Positions 50,683 to 60,766 of a stretch of 64,000 bases of DNA are shown in pieces. How positions within the stretch are numbered: the stretch's first letter is position 1; every line of letters begins with the position of its first letter. Location of the stretch: contig JAUNWY010000002.1 of assembly GCA_030540085.1 (NCBI GenBank), positions 124,001-188,000 on the forward strand, in the 5' to 3' direction. The notes beneath the pieces were generated by a model. It did not search any database and had not been told where the DNA came from. It saw nothing but the letters and a program-made list of their open reading frames with translations. This DNA is from Eggerthella sp. Lineage in GTDB: Bacteria; Actinomycetota; Coriobacteriia; Coriobacteriales; Eggerthellaceae. The position numbers and the translations under genes were made by a program.

Positions 50683-51741
50683 CTAAACAGCTTCCTCAAG
50701 CTTCTGGGCTCGATCAGCTGCCTGCAGCGCAGTAATAACATCCTCCAGCAGGTCGCCCATAAGCACACCGTTGTAGGTGGAGTTGAAACCGATTCGGTGG
50801 TCGGTCACGCGATCCTGAGGGGCGTTATAGGTGCGGATCTTCTCAGCACGGTCGCCCGAACCGATCTGAGCCAAACGCTTTGCGCCTTCAGCTGCTTGCT
50901 GCTCTGCAAGCATCTTCTCGTACAAACGAGCACGGAGAACGGCCATTGCAGCAATCTTGTTCTGCAGCTGGCTCTTCTGGTCCTGAGACTGAACCACCAA
51001 ACCGGAAGGCAAGTGCGTGATTCGAACCGCCGAGTCGGTGGTGTTAACGCACTGACCACCCGGTCCACCAGCACGGAACACGTCAATGCGGAGATCGCTG
51101 TCTTTGATGTCGATATCGATTTCGTCCGCCTCGGGGAGGACGGCAACCGTTGCTGTCGAGGTATGGATGCGACCCTGGCTTTCCGTCTTAGGGATTCGCT
51201 GAACGCGGTGAACACCCGATTCGAATTTCATGACCGAGTACACTTTGTTACCCGTTACCTTGAACTGGATTTCCTTGTAGCCGCCCGCTTCGGAAGGAGA
51301 GACGTCCATGGCCTCCACCTTCCAACCATGATGGTCGGCAAAACGCAGGTACATCTTATACAGATCGCCAGCAAAAATTGCCGCTTCATCGCCGCCCGCA
51401 GCTGCACGAATTTCAACGATGATGTTCTTCTCATCGGCAGGATCGGAAGGGATAAGCATGAACTTGATATCTTCCTCAAGCTGAGGGAGCTCGCCTTCGA
51501 TACGGGAAATCTCTTCCTGAGCGAATTCCTTCATATCGGCGTCAGAGAGCATTTCCTTGGCCTCTGCCAAATCGTTGAGATCCTGCACGTACTTGCGAGC
51601 AGCTACAACAAGCGGACCCTGGTCGGCATAGCTCTTTGCGAGCTTATTGTATTCGTGCTGGTCGGCAAGAATCTGAGGATCGCCCAGTTTCTGTTCCAGC
51701 TCTTCGTATGCATCGATGATCTTCTCAAGCTTTTCGCGCAT
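50683..51741 (-). CDS. prfA: Peptide chain release factor 1
   Basis: A 352-residue class I release factor for UAA and UAG. The codon-recognition tripeptide region reads [14 protein letters not shown] (PxT type, so RF1 not RF2) and the peptidyl-transferase motif is [13 protein letters not shown]. The residue after GGQ is Cys where many RF1 proteins have His. Its methylase PrmC is encoded next. ATG 51741 follows AAAAGGAAG. Confidence 0.97.
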   Translation of the reverse strand: MREKLEKIIDAYEELEQKLGDPQILADQHEYNKLAKSYADQGPLVVAARKYVQDLNDLAEAKEMLSDADMKEFAQEEISRIEGELPQLEEDIKFMLIPSDPADEKNIIVEIRAAAGGDEAAIFAGDLYKMYLRFADHHGWKVEAMDVSPSEAGGYKEIQFKVTGNKVYSVMKFESGVHRVQRIPKTESQGRIHTSTATVAVLPEADEIDIDIKDSDLRIDVFRAGGPGGQCVNTTDSAVRITHLPSGLVVQSQDQKSQLQNKIAAMAVLRARLYEKMLAEQQAAEGAKRLAQIGSGDRAEKIRTYNAPQDRVTDHRIGFNSTYNGVLMGDLLEDVITALQAADRAQKLEEAV

Positions 51742-51837
51742 GTTCTTCCTTTTCGCATTTCAATTGCCGGTTCCACCAACCAGCCCACGAGCATGTGCCT
51801 ATGAACACAATACCCGGAAAATTCACAGCCATATATT

Positions 51838-52782
51838 CTAGCATGAAGCCAGAAAACTAGCAGCCGCCTCCGCAGCAAGAGCACCATCGGAGACCGCCGT
51901 TACAACCTGGCGCAAAGGCGTAGTGCGCACATCGCCTGCGGCGAATAAGCCTGGAACCGACGTTGCTCCGCCCTCATCGGCAACAATGTAACCCGACTCA
52001 TCAAGCTCAACGATCCCACTCAGCCATTTCGTATCGGGACGTGTTCCGATGGCGACAAAGACCCCTTGGGCACGAATCGTGCTCGTTTCCCCTGTTAGGA
52101 CGTTATTCAGCTGAACACCGCCCACGCGGCCCTCCTCCTGCAATACGTCCGACACAACACAGTTCCAATGTGTAACCAGGTTCCCTATACCCTCAAGCTG
52201 CCTGGCATACCACGGGCTTGCCTTCAACGCTTCGCGGCGATGCACTAAATGAACGCTTTGCGCAACACGAGATAGATACACCACATCGGCAACGGCGCTA
52301 TCGCCACCGCCTACCACAATCACATCCTTGTTGCGAAAGAAATTGCCATCGCAGGTTGCGCAATACGATACGCCCTTCCCCACTAAGGCATCAGTCCCGT
52401 CAACAGGAAGGGGAACAGGTTTCGCCCCCGTAGCAATTATCACGCTCCGCGTAGAATAGGAATCCTGCATCCCTTGAACCACGAATCTGGAATCGCCGGA
52501 ATTCCTTTCGTTCACCGAAATGCCTACGGCTTTTTCGCTTTCAATAACAGCGCCGAAACGCTCCGCCTGCGCCTGCAGCGAGTAAGCCACCTCGAATCCG
52601 TTGATTCCCTCGGCAAACCCTGGATAATTCTCAAGATTGTCGATGGAGAGCAACTGCCCTCCCACACCAAGCTCTTCGAGAATTACTGCGGAAAGGCCAG
52701 CACGTGCAGCGTAGATACCCGCCGCAAGCCCAGCGGGACCCGCACCCACAATCACGATATCAGTACGCTTTTTATCCATCAT
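51838..52782 (-). CDS. trxB: Thioredoxin-disulfide reductase
   Basis: A 314-residue FAD/NADPH enzyme. It has the FAD motif VGAGPAGLAAGIYAARAG near the start, redox-active SYCATCDGNFF, the NADPH motif VVGGGDSAVADV and GLFAAGDVR near the C-terminus. It reduces thioredoxin, whose gene (trxA) is about 0.6 kb away across a K+ channel gene. ATG 52782 or 52779 follow AAGGAAGG; I use the first. Confidence 0.95.
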   Translation of the reverse strand: MMDKKRTDIVIVGAGPAGLAAGIYAARAGLSAVILEELGVGGQLLSIDNLENYPGFAEGINGFEVAYSLQAQAERFGAVIESEKAVGISVNERNSGDSRFVVQGMQDSYSTRSVIIATGAKPVPLPVDGTDALVGKGVSYCATCDGNFFRNKDVIVVGGGDSAVADVVYLSRVAQSVHLVHRREALKASPWYARQLEGIGNLVTHWNCVVSDVLQEEGRVGGVQLNNVLTGETSTIRAQGVFVAIGTRPDTKWLSGIVELDESGYIVADEGGATSVPGLFAAGDVRTTPLRQVVTAVSDGALAAEAAASFLASC

Positions 52783-52894
52783 AGGAAGCACCTTCCTTCT
52801 TATCCCGGTATCGCAAGAGATTCATTGGGCAATACGAACACTCCACGGAGGCTTTGAGCGTACAATAGCACCACCCAAGCAGAAACGAGCCTCC

Positions 52895-53365
52895 ATGAGC
52901 AAGCCCCGAAAGAAACAACCCCTTCGCTCCGCAAAACAGTCACTTGCGGTGCTCGCCAATGCTTTTAAGCAGATCGGAGGCCGCGGACTCTTCGCCGCCT
53001 ACGGGGCATTCCTTTTGGTATGCTGCGCATTGTTCTGCATCCTTGAACCTGATACGTTCCCAGTTTTCGGCAACGCTGTTTGGTATTCCTTCCAAGCCAT
53101 TACCACCATTGGATTTGGCGACATTGTTGCGCATACCACCATCTGTCGCGTTATCACGATTCTGATAGGGCTTTCTTCGCTCGTTGTTGTTGCCCTGATC
53201 ACCGGAACCGTGGTCAATTACTACAACGAAATGATGAGGCTGCGGAAAAATGACAGCATCATGACCTTCGATGAGCAAATGAGAAAGCTCACCGAGCTTT
53301 CCCCCGATGAGCTTTCCGAGCTTGAACTAAAATATCGTGACTTCACCAAACGGCATCGTCAGTAA
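52895..53365 (+). CDS. Two-TM potassium channel protein
   Basis: A 156-residue ion channel. A first helix (about 33-52), a pore loop with selectivity filter TTIGFGD (70-76) and a second helix (84-107) are followed by a 45-residue charged cytoplasmic tail. There is no RCK/TrkA-N domain, so gating is unknown. It is transcribed divergently from trxB and convergently with trxA, ending 10 bp from the trxA stop. The filter matches TIGFGD of K+ channels. Confidence 0.92.
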   Translation: MSKPRKKQPLRSAKQSLAVLANAFKQIGGRGLFAAYGAFLLVCCALFCILEPDTFPVFGNAVWYSFQAITTIGFGDIVAHTTICRVITILIGLSSLVVVALITGTVVNYYNEMMRLRKNDSIMTFDEQMRKLTELSPDELSELELKYRDFTKRHRQ

Positions 53366-53375
53366 CAGATTGCCT

Positions 53376-53684
53376 TTAATCCAAAGCTTTGAGCAACGTC
53401 TGCTCAGACTGGACGCCCACAAACTGTCGAGCGGCAGACCCGCCCTTGAATACGATAAGCGTCGGAACACTCATTACGCCAAAACGCTGGGCAAGCTCAG
53501 GCTCCTGGTCAACATCAACCTTGTAAACAGCAGCCTTACCCTGCTTGGCAAGGGCAACGCGATCAAGAACGGGAGCCATCATCTTGCATGGCCCGCACCA
53601 AGTGGCAAAGAAGTCAACCAATACGGGATATGAAACGTTCTCGACTTTTTCTGCGAATTCAGACTGAGTGATATGAGGCACCAT
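53376..53684 (-). CDS. trxA: Thioredoxin
   Basis: A 102-residue thioredoxin with ATWCGPCKMMAP (active cysteines at about 30 and 33), the buried Asp in VDVDQ and the cis-proline segment MSVPTLIVF. Reduced by TrxB. AGAAGGGAG precedes the ATG. A TGCTACAAT extended -10 lies at 53750-53743, about 60 bp upstream, with an 11-bp palindrome TTTGATTCAAA (53730-53740) just after it. Confidence 0.96.
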   Translation of the reverse strand: MVPHITQSEFAEKVENVSYPVLVDFFATWCGPCKMMAPVLDRVALAKQGKAAVYKVDVDQEPELAQRFGVMSVPTLIVFKGGSAARQFVGVQSEQTLLKALD

Positions 53685-53729
53685 AGTAAACTCCCTTCTG
53701 TTCCCATAAATGCAACTTAGTTAGTATCA

Positions 53730-53748
53730 TTTGATTCAAACCATTGTA
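53730..53748 (-). promoter_or_regulatory. trxA -10 region with adjacent palindrome
   Basis: Extended -10 TGCTACAAT (box 53748-53743) is followed by TTTGATTCAAA (53730-53740), a perfect inverted repeat around one base near the expected +1. The 53749-54050 stretch upstream holds no convincing gene. Confidence 0.35.
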
Positions 53749-54050
53749 GCACGCTTTTGAGGAATGACGGATACCCTTCCATTATTTTGCCCCTCTATGT
53801 TGATGCATGCACTTCTCGTTTCATTATCGTCACCTGCCGAGACGCCGGAGCGCCAAGGGAACCAAACCGTGCGGTACAGCGATCGGGGCAAACTCGCGAG
53901 TCAAGAGGCGCCAAAGAAGGCGCGACGGCACAACACAACGGACGCAAAATGCAAGGATGACCAAGATGCAGCAACACGGTTTTCGTGCTCCATGGATATT
54001 TTGCCCTTCAGAGCATGCCCACCCCCGCCCAACAGGATGGCGCAAATAGA

Positions 54051-54090
54051 AAAGCCGCAAAGCAGCGGAACTGCTTTGCGGCTTATTTTC
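54051..54090 (-). terminator. Terminator of thrS
   Basis: AAGCCGCAAAGCAG (54052-54065) and CTGCTTTGCGGCTT (54071-54084) pair perfectly around CGGAA. T-rich sequence flanks both sides, with TTTTCTATTTG on the minus strand. Confidence 0.88.
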
Positions 54091-54116
54091 AAAAAGCTTA
54101 ACTGAGATCAAGAAGG

Positions 54117-56009
54117 CTAAGCGCGGGTACGAATCTCTTCCTTGACCTTTGCACAGAATTCCTCAACGGTTGAAGGAACGGTCTCGTTGGAACGGTCGCG
54201 TACCGAGATATTGCCCTCAGCTGCTTCCTTTTCACCCAAGATCAGCATATAGGGAACACGGTCGATGCTACGCGCCTCGCGAATCTTGTAGCCAATTTTC
54301 TCATCACGGTTGTCAACCGTTACACGGATTCCAGCCGCTTCGATCTGCTCGGCAACCTTATGGGCATAGTCACGGCTCTTTTCAGAAACCGGCAAGATCT
54401 TTACCTGGGTCGGAGCAAGCCAAACAGGGAATTTGCCAGCATAATGCTCGATAAGAATGCCGATAAAGCGCTCAACGGAGCCGAAGCATACGCGATGCAG
54501 CATAACAGGACGCTTCTTGGAGCCATCGTGGTCGGTGTACTCCAAGTTGAAGTTCTGGGGCATCTGGAAGTCAAGCTGAACCGTACCGCATTGCCACGTA
54601 CGTCCAATAGAGTCCTGCAGATGGAAGTCGATCTTTGGACCATAGAAAGCGCCATCGCCTTCATTGACCTCGTATTCCATGCCCAGCTGATCGAGAGCAG
54701 TCTTAAGACCTGCCTCAGCTGCTGCCCAATCCTCATCCGATCCCATCGAATCTTCGGGGCGCGTGGAAAGCTCCACGTGGTATTTGAAGCCAAACTGCTG
54801 ATATACCGAGTCAATAAGCTTCACTACGCCCACGATTTCATCAGTGAGCTGATCAGGGCGCACGAACAGATGAGCATCGTCCTGGTTGAAGCAACGAACG
54901 CGGAACAAACCATGCAAGGCACCGCGGAGCTCATGGCGATGAACCGTACCGATTTCACCAGCACGAATGGGAAGATCGCGATAGCTGTGCGGCTTAGAGC
55001 CATACACCAGAACGCCACCAGGGCAGTTCATGGGCTTAACGCAGAACTCCTCCTCGTCGATAATCGTGGAGTACATGTTGTCCTTGTAATGATCCCAATG
55101 GCCAGACGTTTCCCACAGCTGCTTGCTCATGATAAGCGGCGTGGAGATCTCCACGTACCCCGCCTTATGGTGGATCTCGCGCCAGTAATCGAGCAGGGTG
55201 TTCTTCAGGATCATGCCGTTAGGAAGGAAAAAGGGGAAGCCCGGAGCCTCTTCGCGCATCATGAAGATATCCATTTCGCGACCGATACGACGATGATCGC
55301 GCTTTTCCGCCTCTTCGAGATTATGCAGATACTCGTCCAGATCGGCCTTCTTGAAGAACGCCGTGCCATAAAGGCGCTGCAGCTGTTCGCGGCTTGCGTC
55401 GCCTCGCCAGTATGCACCAGCGAGCTTCATCATCTTGAATGCGCCGATTTTGCCTGCAGAGGGAACATGAGGACCTGCGCACAGATCCACAAAAGAACCG
55501 TGGCGGTATACCGAAATCTCACCTTCGGTCAAGTCATCGATGTGCTCAAGCTTGAAACGCTGGTCAGCGAAAATTTCTTTCGCCTCTTCAACCGATACAA
55601 CCTCGCGAACAAAAGGCTCGTTCCTCTTCACGATCTGAGCCATTTTCTTTTCGATAGCCGCAAAATCATCTGAAGAGATATTTTCGGGCAATTCGAAGTC
55701 GTAGAAATACCCGTTGTCGGTGGCTGGACCAAATGCAATCTGAGCACCAGGGAACAGCTCCTGAACAGCCTCAGCCATGATATGCGCACAGGAGTGGCGC
55801 ATGATGGAAAGAGCCTCTGGGCTCTTGTTGGTGATGATTTCGATGGTTGCCCCGTCGGTTACCTGAGCAGTAACGTCCACCAGCTCACCGTTAACCTTGC
55901 CGGCAAGCGCAGCTTTAGCAAGACTGGTGCCGATAGATGCTGCCACATCGTAAACAGTGGCGCCTTCCTCGAGAATCTTCTTCGACCCATCTGGGAGAAT
56001 GATTTCCAC
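54117..56009 (-). CDS. thrS: Threonyl-tRNA synthetase
   Basis: A 630-residue class II synthetase. The order is TGS domain (1-60), editing domain with HSCAHIMAE and DLCAGPHVPSAG, catalytic core with zinc ligands in MNCPGG and VHRHELRG, motif 2 FRVRCFNQDDAHLF, motif 3 HRVCFGSVERFIGILIEH (landmarks), and an anticodon-binding domain from about 530. GTG 56009 is chosen for AAAGGAAAC at 6-nt spacing. No T-box fits in its short leader. Confidence 0.97.
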   Translation of the reverse strand: MEIILPDGSKKILEEGATVYDVAASIGTSLAKAALAGKVNGELVDVTAQVTDGATIEIITNKSPEALSIMRHSCAHIMAEAVQELFPGAQIAFGPATDNGYFYDFELPENISSDDFAAIEKKMAQIVKRNEPFVREVVSVEEAKEIFADQRFKLEHIDDLTEGEISVYRHGSFVDLCAGPHVPSAGKIGAFKMMKLAGAYWRGDASREQLQRLYGTAFFKKADLDEYLHNLEEAEKRDHRRIGREMDIFMMREEAPGFPFFLPNGMILKNTLLDYWREIHHKAGYVEISTPLIMSKQLWETSGHWDHYKDNMYSTIIDEEEFCVKPMNCPGGVLVYGSKPHSYRDLPIRAGEIGTVHRHELRGALHGLFRVRCFNQDDAHLFVRPDQLTDEIVGVVKLIDSVYQQFGFKYHVELSTRPEDSMGSDEDWAAAEAGLKTALDQLGMEYEVNEGDGAFYGPKIDFHLQDSIGRTWQCGTVQLDFQMPQNFNLEYTDHDGSKKRPVMLHRVCFGSVERFIGILIEHYAGKFPVWLAPTQVKILPVSEKSRDYAHKVAEQIEAAGIRVTVDNRDEKIGYKIREARSIDRVPYMLILGEKEAAEGNISVRDRSNETVPSTVEEFCAKVKEEIRTRA

Positions 56010-56063
56010 AATCGTTTCCTTTCTTGCATAGAGCGCATAAGCGCCCATACAACCATCAACGAA

Positions 56064-56087
56064 CGAGCTATATTACCACACAGCTCG
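56064..56087 (-). promoter_or_regulatory. Probable thrS -10 flanked by an inverted repeat
   Basis: On the minus strand TGGTAATAT (box 56075-56070) is an extended -10. CGAGCT (56064-56069) and AGCTCG (56082-56087) flank it as inverted repeats. Weak evidence. Confidence 0.3.
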
Positions 56088-56142
56088 CCTTACCTTAGCA
56101 CACCAGCCGACACAATCCTTGAGCCGCTGCCAAATACAGAAA

Positions 56143-56190
56143 GCCCAGCCGGTCCTTCCCTGCATAAAAGAGACAGGATCGGCTGAGCCC
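56143..56190 (-). terminator. Possible terminator after the zinc-ribbon gene
   Basis: AGCCGGTCCT (56147-56156) and AGGATCGGCT (56175-56184) pair with one G-U. On the minus strand only GGGCTTTC follows, so termination would be weak. Confidence 0.45.
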
Positions 56191-56218
56191 TCACGCTACT
56201 CTGTTGGCGAACAGGCAG

Positions 56219-56644
56219 CTACTTGATCTTAGTTGTGCAGTACGGGCATACAGTCCATGCGGGATCAAGCGCATGATGACAGGTAGGGCACAGGTTCTTC
56301 AAGCGCGTATGGCAATTCGGGCACAGCACGTAATCCGCTTCAACCGGATAGCCGCACTTGGCGCAATCGCCAAACTTCATAAGCTCACGCTGCTTCAGGG
56401 CAAGCTCGAGATCCTGCTCTTCACGATCTGCCTTAAGAAGCGGGGGGCGAATCATGCAATAAGCAACCAAACCAACGATAGGCACAACGGAAAGCAAACC
56501 CCATGCCCAGCCGAAACCACGAGCCCGGGCATCACGTGCAGCCCAGAAAATGGAGAGCAGATACAGAACTACGACAATGCCCAGCAGTGCAAACAGCACC
56601 GTCTGAACCTCACTCGTAAGGAACTGGGACATGATTTCGTTCAT
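56219..56644 (-). CDS. Membrane protein with double zinc ribbon
   Basis: A 141-residue protein. Two hydrophobic helices (about 12-34 and 44-66) are followed by a charged linker and a cytoplasmic double zinc ribbon with four CxxC knuckles (CAKC, CPNC, CPTC, CPYC) between residues 94 and 137. The role is unknown; such proteins are often small membrane-bound scaffolds. It starts 2 bp after the valS stop, so it is translationally tied to valS, an association worth noting because both are zinc-linked. Confidence 0.85.
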   Translation of the reverse strand: MNEIMSQFLTSEVQTVLFALLGIVVVLYLLSIFWAARDARARGFGWAWGLLSVVPIVGLVAYCMIRPPLLKADREEQDLELALKQRELMKFGDCAKCGYPVEADYVLCPNCHTRLKNLCPTCHHALDPAWTVCPYCTTKIK

Positions 56645-56646
56645 GG

Positions 56647-59310
56647 TTATCCTTCCTGGGAAATCTCAGCAAGCTCAGCACGCAAACGCGTAAGGCGGTC
56701 GGTGATATCGGCAAGCTTTGCACGGTCTTTCTCTACAACCTCAGGAGCCGCCTTGGAAAGGAAGCCAGGGTTGGAAAGCTTCTTGTCAAACTTGGTGAAA
56801 TCCTTCTCCAGCTTGCCGATTTCCTTCTCCAAGCGAGCGCGCTCCTTGTTGAAGTCAACCAAGCCAGACAGAACCACATAGGCTTCCACCCCATCGGCGA
56901 GGCACACGCTGGACTCACTAGGACGTGCCGCGTCAACGGATACCGCAGAAACCTTGGTATTCGCCAACGTGGAAATCAACTGCACCTGGCTCTCGAAGAG
57001 GTTTGCCGCCGCATCGTTCTGGGCCTTAACCACTACTTCAAGCTCCGCACGAGGCGAGATTCCGTAGCGAGCACGAATGGAACGGATGCCGGAGACAACC
57101 TGGGTAACCATGGTGATAACCTGCTCGGCTTCGGGATCGATGTACTTTTCCAGCTTGTCGGCATCGGGCCACGATGCAACCATCAGATACGGTGCTTCTT
57201 TTTCGCCCGGAAGCTCCTGATAGATCTGCTCGGTTACAAAAGGCATTGCAGGATGAAGCAGACGCAAGGCAGTATCAAGAACGAACACCAGATTTCGCTG
57301 CATAACAGCGCGCTCTTCCCCGCCAGCGTTCAGGCGGGCCTTCGAGAGCTCAATATACCAGTCGCAGAATTCATTCCAGAAGAACGCGTACAGTTCTCGA
57401 GCAACATCAGCGAACTCAAAGCCGTCGTATGCGGTGTCGAGGGAACGAACCAAACGGGCCAGACGCGAGAACATCCAGCGATCCGCTTCCGTCTTAGGCT
57501 CAGGCTCGCCAGGAACGAAACCGTCCAGGTTCATATTCACAAAACGGGCAGCATTGCGAACCTTGTTGGCAAAGTTGCGGCTGCTAACCAGCTTATTCTC
57601 GTTGAACTTCAAATCCTGGGCACCGGTAACCTGCATAAGCAAACCGAAGCGCATGCCGTCGGCACCATAATCCTGCATCAATTTCAGGGGATCCACGCCA
57701 TTGCCGCGGCTCTTCGACATCGGCTTGCCATCGGCAGCCATAACCGTGGGATGGATGATGACGTCCTTGAACGGGATCTGGTCGGTAAAGTAAAGCGAAG
57801 ACATTACCATGCGCGCAACCCACAAGCCCATGATGTCACGGGCGGTAGACAGCATCTGCGTTGGATAGGTGGGCTTCAGCTCGTCAGGGTTTTCCGGCCA
57901 GCCCTGCGTGGCAAAAGGCCACAGCTGCGAGGAGAACCAAGTATCAAGAACGTCTTCGTCCTGATGAACATGACCGCCGCACTTTGGGCAAACGTCGGTG
58001 TCTTCCATGAGGGCGTCTTCCCAGCCACAGGAATCGCAATAGAACATCGGGATACGATGGCCCCACCAAAGCTGACGGGAAATGCACCAATCCTTCAGAT
58101 TTTCCAGCCAATCAAGGTAAACCTGCTTCCAGCGTGCAGGATGGAATTGGATCTCACCGTTTTCCACCACTTCGGCAGCACGTTTCTTCAAGCGGTCAAC
58201 CGCAACAAACCACTGTTCCGACAACCAAGGCTCGAGCTTGGTGTGACAGCGATAGCACGTCATAACGGAATGATCGTGGTCTTCCACATGATCAAGAAGG
58301 CCCAAAGCCTCGAATTCCGCAACGATAGCTTCACGTGCTTCATCGCGCGTCATACCGCTGAACTTGCCATAGCCCTCAACGACAACCGCATGCTCGTCGA
58401 AAACGTTGATCTGCTCAAGGTTGTTGCGCTGGCCCATGGCGTAGTCGTTCGGGTCGTGGGCGGGAGTGGTCTTCACGCAACCCGTACCGAACTCGGAATC
58501 GACATAGTAGTCGGCAAAAATCGGAATCTTACGGCCTACGATAGGCAGATCGATCGTCTTGCCAACAAGATGCTTGTATCGCTCGTCCTTGGGGCTTACC
58601 GCAACACCGGTATCGCCCAACATGGTTTCGGGACGGGTGGTGGCAACAACCACATATTCCATCCCGTCAACTGGCTCGGAAAGCGGGTAGCGCAGGTACC
58701 ACAAATGGCCCTTTTCATCTACGTATTCAGCCTCATCGTCAGCAATAGCAGTAGTGCAGGAAGGGCACCAATTGACGATTCGACGACCCTTGTAAATGAG
58801 GTCATCGTGATACCAATCGCAGAACACCTTACGAACAGCATTGGCGTATTCGGGCGACATGGTGAACTTCTCGTCGTCGTAATCGCACGAGCATCCCATG
58901 CCAGCAATCTGCTTCACAATAGTGTTGCCATAGTCTTCACGCCAATCCCAGCACGCATCAATAAACTTCTCACGGCCGATTTCAAGGCGGGAGATGCCTT
59001 CTTCAGCAAGCTTTTTGTCCACCTTGGTTTGGGTGGCGATACCTGCATGGTCGGTGCCAAGGATCCAACGAGCCTGATAGCCCTGCATGCGAGCACGACG
59101 GATGCAGGTGTCTTGGATGGTGTCGTTCAAGGCATGGCCCATATGAAGCATGCCGGTTACGTTCGGCGGAGGAATAACGATGGTGTAAGTGTCTGCACCG
59201 TTCTTGCCGAAACCGGGCGTACGACCAAAGTACCCCTTCTCTTTCCAGGCGTCGAAAAGCGGCTTTTCCCAGTCTTGGTAAGACTGCTCTGCCTTTTTAT
59301 CAGATGCCAT
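56647..59310 (-). CDS. valS: Valyl-tRNA synthetase
   Basis: An 887-residue class I synthetase. HIGH-type motif PPNVTGMLHMGHAL is near residue 50. Editing domain, the WWGHRIP block, a zinc-like CDSCG...CPKC insertion, KMSKS-type motif PMSKSRGNG, anticodon-binding domain and a C-terminal coiled-coil arm (from about 815) follow. ATG 59310 follows AGGAAAAGG. Upstream in-frame starts enter the clpX terminator. A long antisense frame here is spurious. Confidence 0.97.
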   Translation of the reverse strand: MASDKKAEQSYQDWEKPLFDAWKEKGYFGRTPGFGKNGADTYTIVIPPPNVTGMLHMGHALNDTIQDTCIRRARMQGYQARWILGTDHAGIATQTKVDKKLAEEGISRLEIGREKFIDACWDWREDYGNTIVKQIAGMGCSCDYDDEKFTMSPEYANAVRKVFCDWYHDDLIYKGRRIVNWCPSCTTAIADDEAEYVDEKGHLWYLRYPLSEPVDGMEYVVVATTRPETMLGDTGVAVSPKDERYKHLVGKTIDLPIVGRKIPIFADYYVDSEFGTGCVKTTPAHDPNDYAMGQRNNLEQINVFDEHAVVVEGYGKFSGMTRDEAREAIVAEFEALGLLDHVEDHDHSVMTCYRCHTKLEPWLSEQWFVAVDRLKKRAAEVVENGEIQFHPARWKQVYLDWLENLKDWCISRQLWWGHRIPMFYCDSCGWEDALMEDTDVCPKCGGHVHQDEDVLDTWFSSQLWPFATQGWPENPDELKPTYPTQMLSTARDIMGLWVARMVMSSLYFTDQIPFKDVIIHPTVMAADGKPMSKSRGNGVDPLKLMQDYGADGMRFGLLMQVTGAQDLKFNENKLVSSRNFANKVRNAARFVNMNLDGFVPGEPEPKTEADRWMFSRLARLVRSLDTAYDGFEFADVARELYAFFWNEFCDWYIELSKARLNAGGEERAVMQRNLVFVLDTALRLLHPAMPFVTEQIYQELPGEKEAPYLMVASWPDADKLEKYIDPEAEQVITMVTQVVSGIRSIRARYGISPRAELEVVVKAQNDAAANLFESQVQLISTLANTKVSAVSVDAARPSESSVCLADGVEAYVVLSGLVDFNKERARLEKEIGKLEKDFTKFDKKLSNPGFLSKAAPEVVEKDRAKLADITDRLTRLRAELAEISQEG

Positions 59311-59359
59311 GCCTTTTCCTTCCAAAATGTCAGATTGTGTTAGTTCCAGTAAACAGCCC

Positions 59360-59399
59360 AAAAGCCGCCGCATCAACCCCACTCGGGCAATGCGGCGGC
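59360..59399 (-). terminator. Terminator of clpX
   Basis: GCCGCCGCAT (59364-59373) and ATGCGGCGGC (59390-59399) pair perfectly. On the minus strand TTTTGGG follows. It lies 12 bp after the clpX stop and 50 bp before valS. Confidence 0.85.
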
Positions 59400-59410
59400 A
59401 AAGGGAAAAT

Positions 59411-60760
59411 TTATTCAGTATCCACCGCTTCGGCGCTTACCTGCTCAATAACAGGCTTAGTGGTTCCTTCGATGTCGCTGCGGCGAATAACGACACGAGT
59501 ATGCCCTTCATATTCGGGGAGCTCGTACATAACGTCCATCAACGCCTTCTCGCAGATGCTGCGCAAACCGCGAGCACCCGTCTGATGCTCAATAGCGCGC
59601 TCAGCAATAGCGGTAAGTGCATCATCCTCAAACACCAGATCAGAATCTTCGTATTTGAACATCACGGTGTACTGCTTCACCAAAGCATTCTTAGGCTCGG
59701 TGAGCACACGTACCAGATCTTCCTCAGAAAGCTCCTTGAGAGCAGTGACGACGGGGATACGACCAACGAATTCAGGGATCATGCCAAACTTGTGTAAGTC
59801 TTCCGGCAGCACCTGGGTAAGCAGTTCCGCATCGGCGGCACGCTTCGATTCGGGCATGTCGGACCCAAAACCGATATTGGTCTTGCCAACACGCTCGGCG
59901 ATGATGTCGGGCAAACCAACAAAAGCGCCGCCCAGAATGAACAGGATGTTGGTCGTGTCGATGTGAATAAGCTCTTGCTGGGGGTGCTTACGGCCGCCTT
60001 GAGGAGGAACCGATGCCTCGCAGCCTTCTACGATTTTCAGCAATGCTTGCTGAACGCCCTCACCCGACACGTCACGCGTGATGGAGAGGTTTTCGGCCTT
60101 ACGGGCAACCTTATCGATTTCGTCGATATAAACGATACCGACTTCGGCGCGCGGGATGTCGAAATCAGCTGCCGTAATAAGCTTCAGCAGGATATTCTCA
60201 ACGTCTTCGCCAACATAGCCCGCTTCCGTCAACGTAGTGGCGTCGGCAATAGCAAATGGCACCTTAAGCGTACGGGCGAGCGTCTGAGCCAGCAGTGTTT
60301 TACCGGAACCGGTAGGGCCAAGAAGCATGATGTTGCTCTTTGCGAGCTCAACATCACCGCTATCTGCAGCCTCTCCCAGGCTGACGCGCTTGTAATGGTT
60401 GTACACCGCAACAGAGAGAGCGCGCTTCGCCTCTTCCTGACCCACAACATGCTCCGAGAGCTGCTCGAAAAGCTCGCGGGGGGTAGGAAGATTCTCCAAA
60501 ACAGGAACACCGCTATCAGAACGACCATCGTCATCGACATCTGCGGTAACCTGAAGCACATGATTCAGCGCATCCGATTCGAGCCCGCGCAGATTCAGAT
60601 CGGCCATCATGGCCTCTGCGGAAAGAGAAATGCACTCATCGCAGATAAAAATGCCATCAGGGCCCGAGATCATGGCGTTAACCTGATCGGGCGTCTTTCC
60701 GCAGAACGTGCAACGGATATCTTCGCGTGCAGGGGGGACGGATCCCGTCTGATCGGTCAT
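59411..60760 (-). CDS. clpX: ATP-dependent Clp protease ATP-binding subunit ClpX
   Basis: A 449-residue AAA+ unfoldase. It has the zinc-binding domain with Cys17, 20, 40 and 43, Walker A GPTGSGKT, the pore loop region AGYVGED, Walker B VYIDEIDK, and [10 protein letters not shown] before the IGF-type loop segment. It feeds substrates to ClpP, encoded 6 bp upstream. The N-terminal linker between zinc domain and AAA core is somewhat long (about 50-90). Confidence 0.97.
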   Translation of the reverse strand: MTDQTGSVPPAREDIRCTFCGKTPDQVNAMISGPDGIFICDECISLSAEAMMADLNLRGLESDALNHVLQVTADVDDDGRSDSGVPVLENLPTPRELFEQLSEHVVGQEEAKRALSVAVYNHYKRVSLGEAADSGDVELAKSNIMLLGPTGSGKTLLAQTLARTLKVPFAIADATTLTEAGYVGEDVENILLKLITAADFDIPRAEVGIVYIDEIDKVARKAENLSITRDVSGEGVQQALLKIVEGCEASVPPQGGRKHPQQELIHIDTTNILFILGGAFVGLPDIIAERVGKTNIGFGSDMPESKRAADAELLTQVLPEDLHKFGMIPEFVGRIPVVTALKELSEEDLVRVLTEPKNALVKQYTVMFKYEDSDLVFEDDALTAIAERAIEHQTGARGLRSICEKALMDVMYELPEYEGHTRVVIRRSDIEGTTKPVIEQVSAEAVDTE

Positions 60761-60766
60761 TCTAAC

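Noticed and set aside
53749..54050. Structured RNA gene such as SRP RNA, tmRNA or RNase P in the trxA-thrS gap
   Set aside because: I could not find the conserved cores of these RNAs on either strand; I see nothing definable here.
53901..54092. 63-residue minus-strand frame with a signal-peptide-like N-terminus
   Set aside because: Its start lies inside the thrS terminator hairpin and its composition degrades after the first 25 residues.
57253..59343. Long antisense frame (696 residues) over valS
   Set aside because: It is produced by codon bias of valS on the opposite strand and lacks recognisable motifs.
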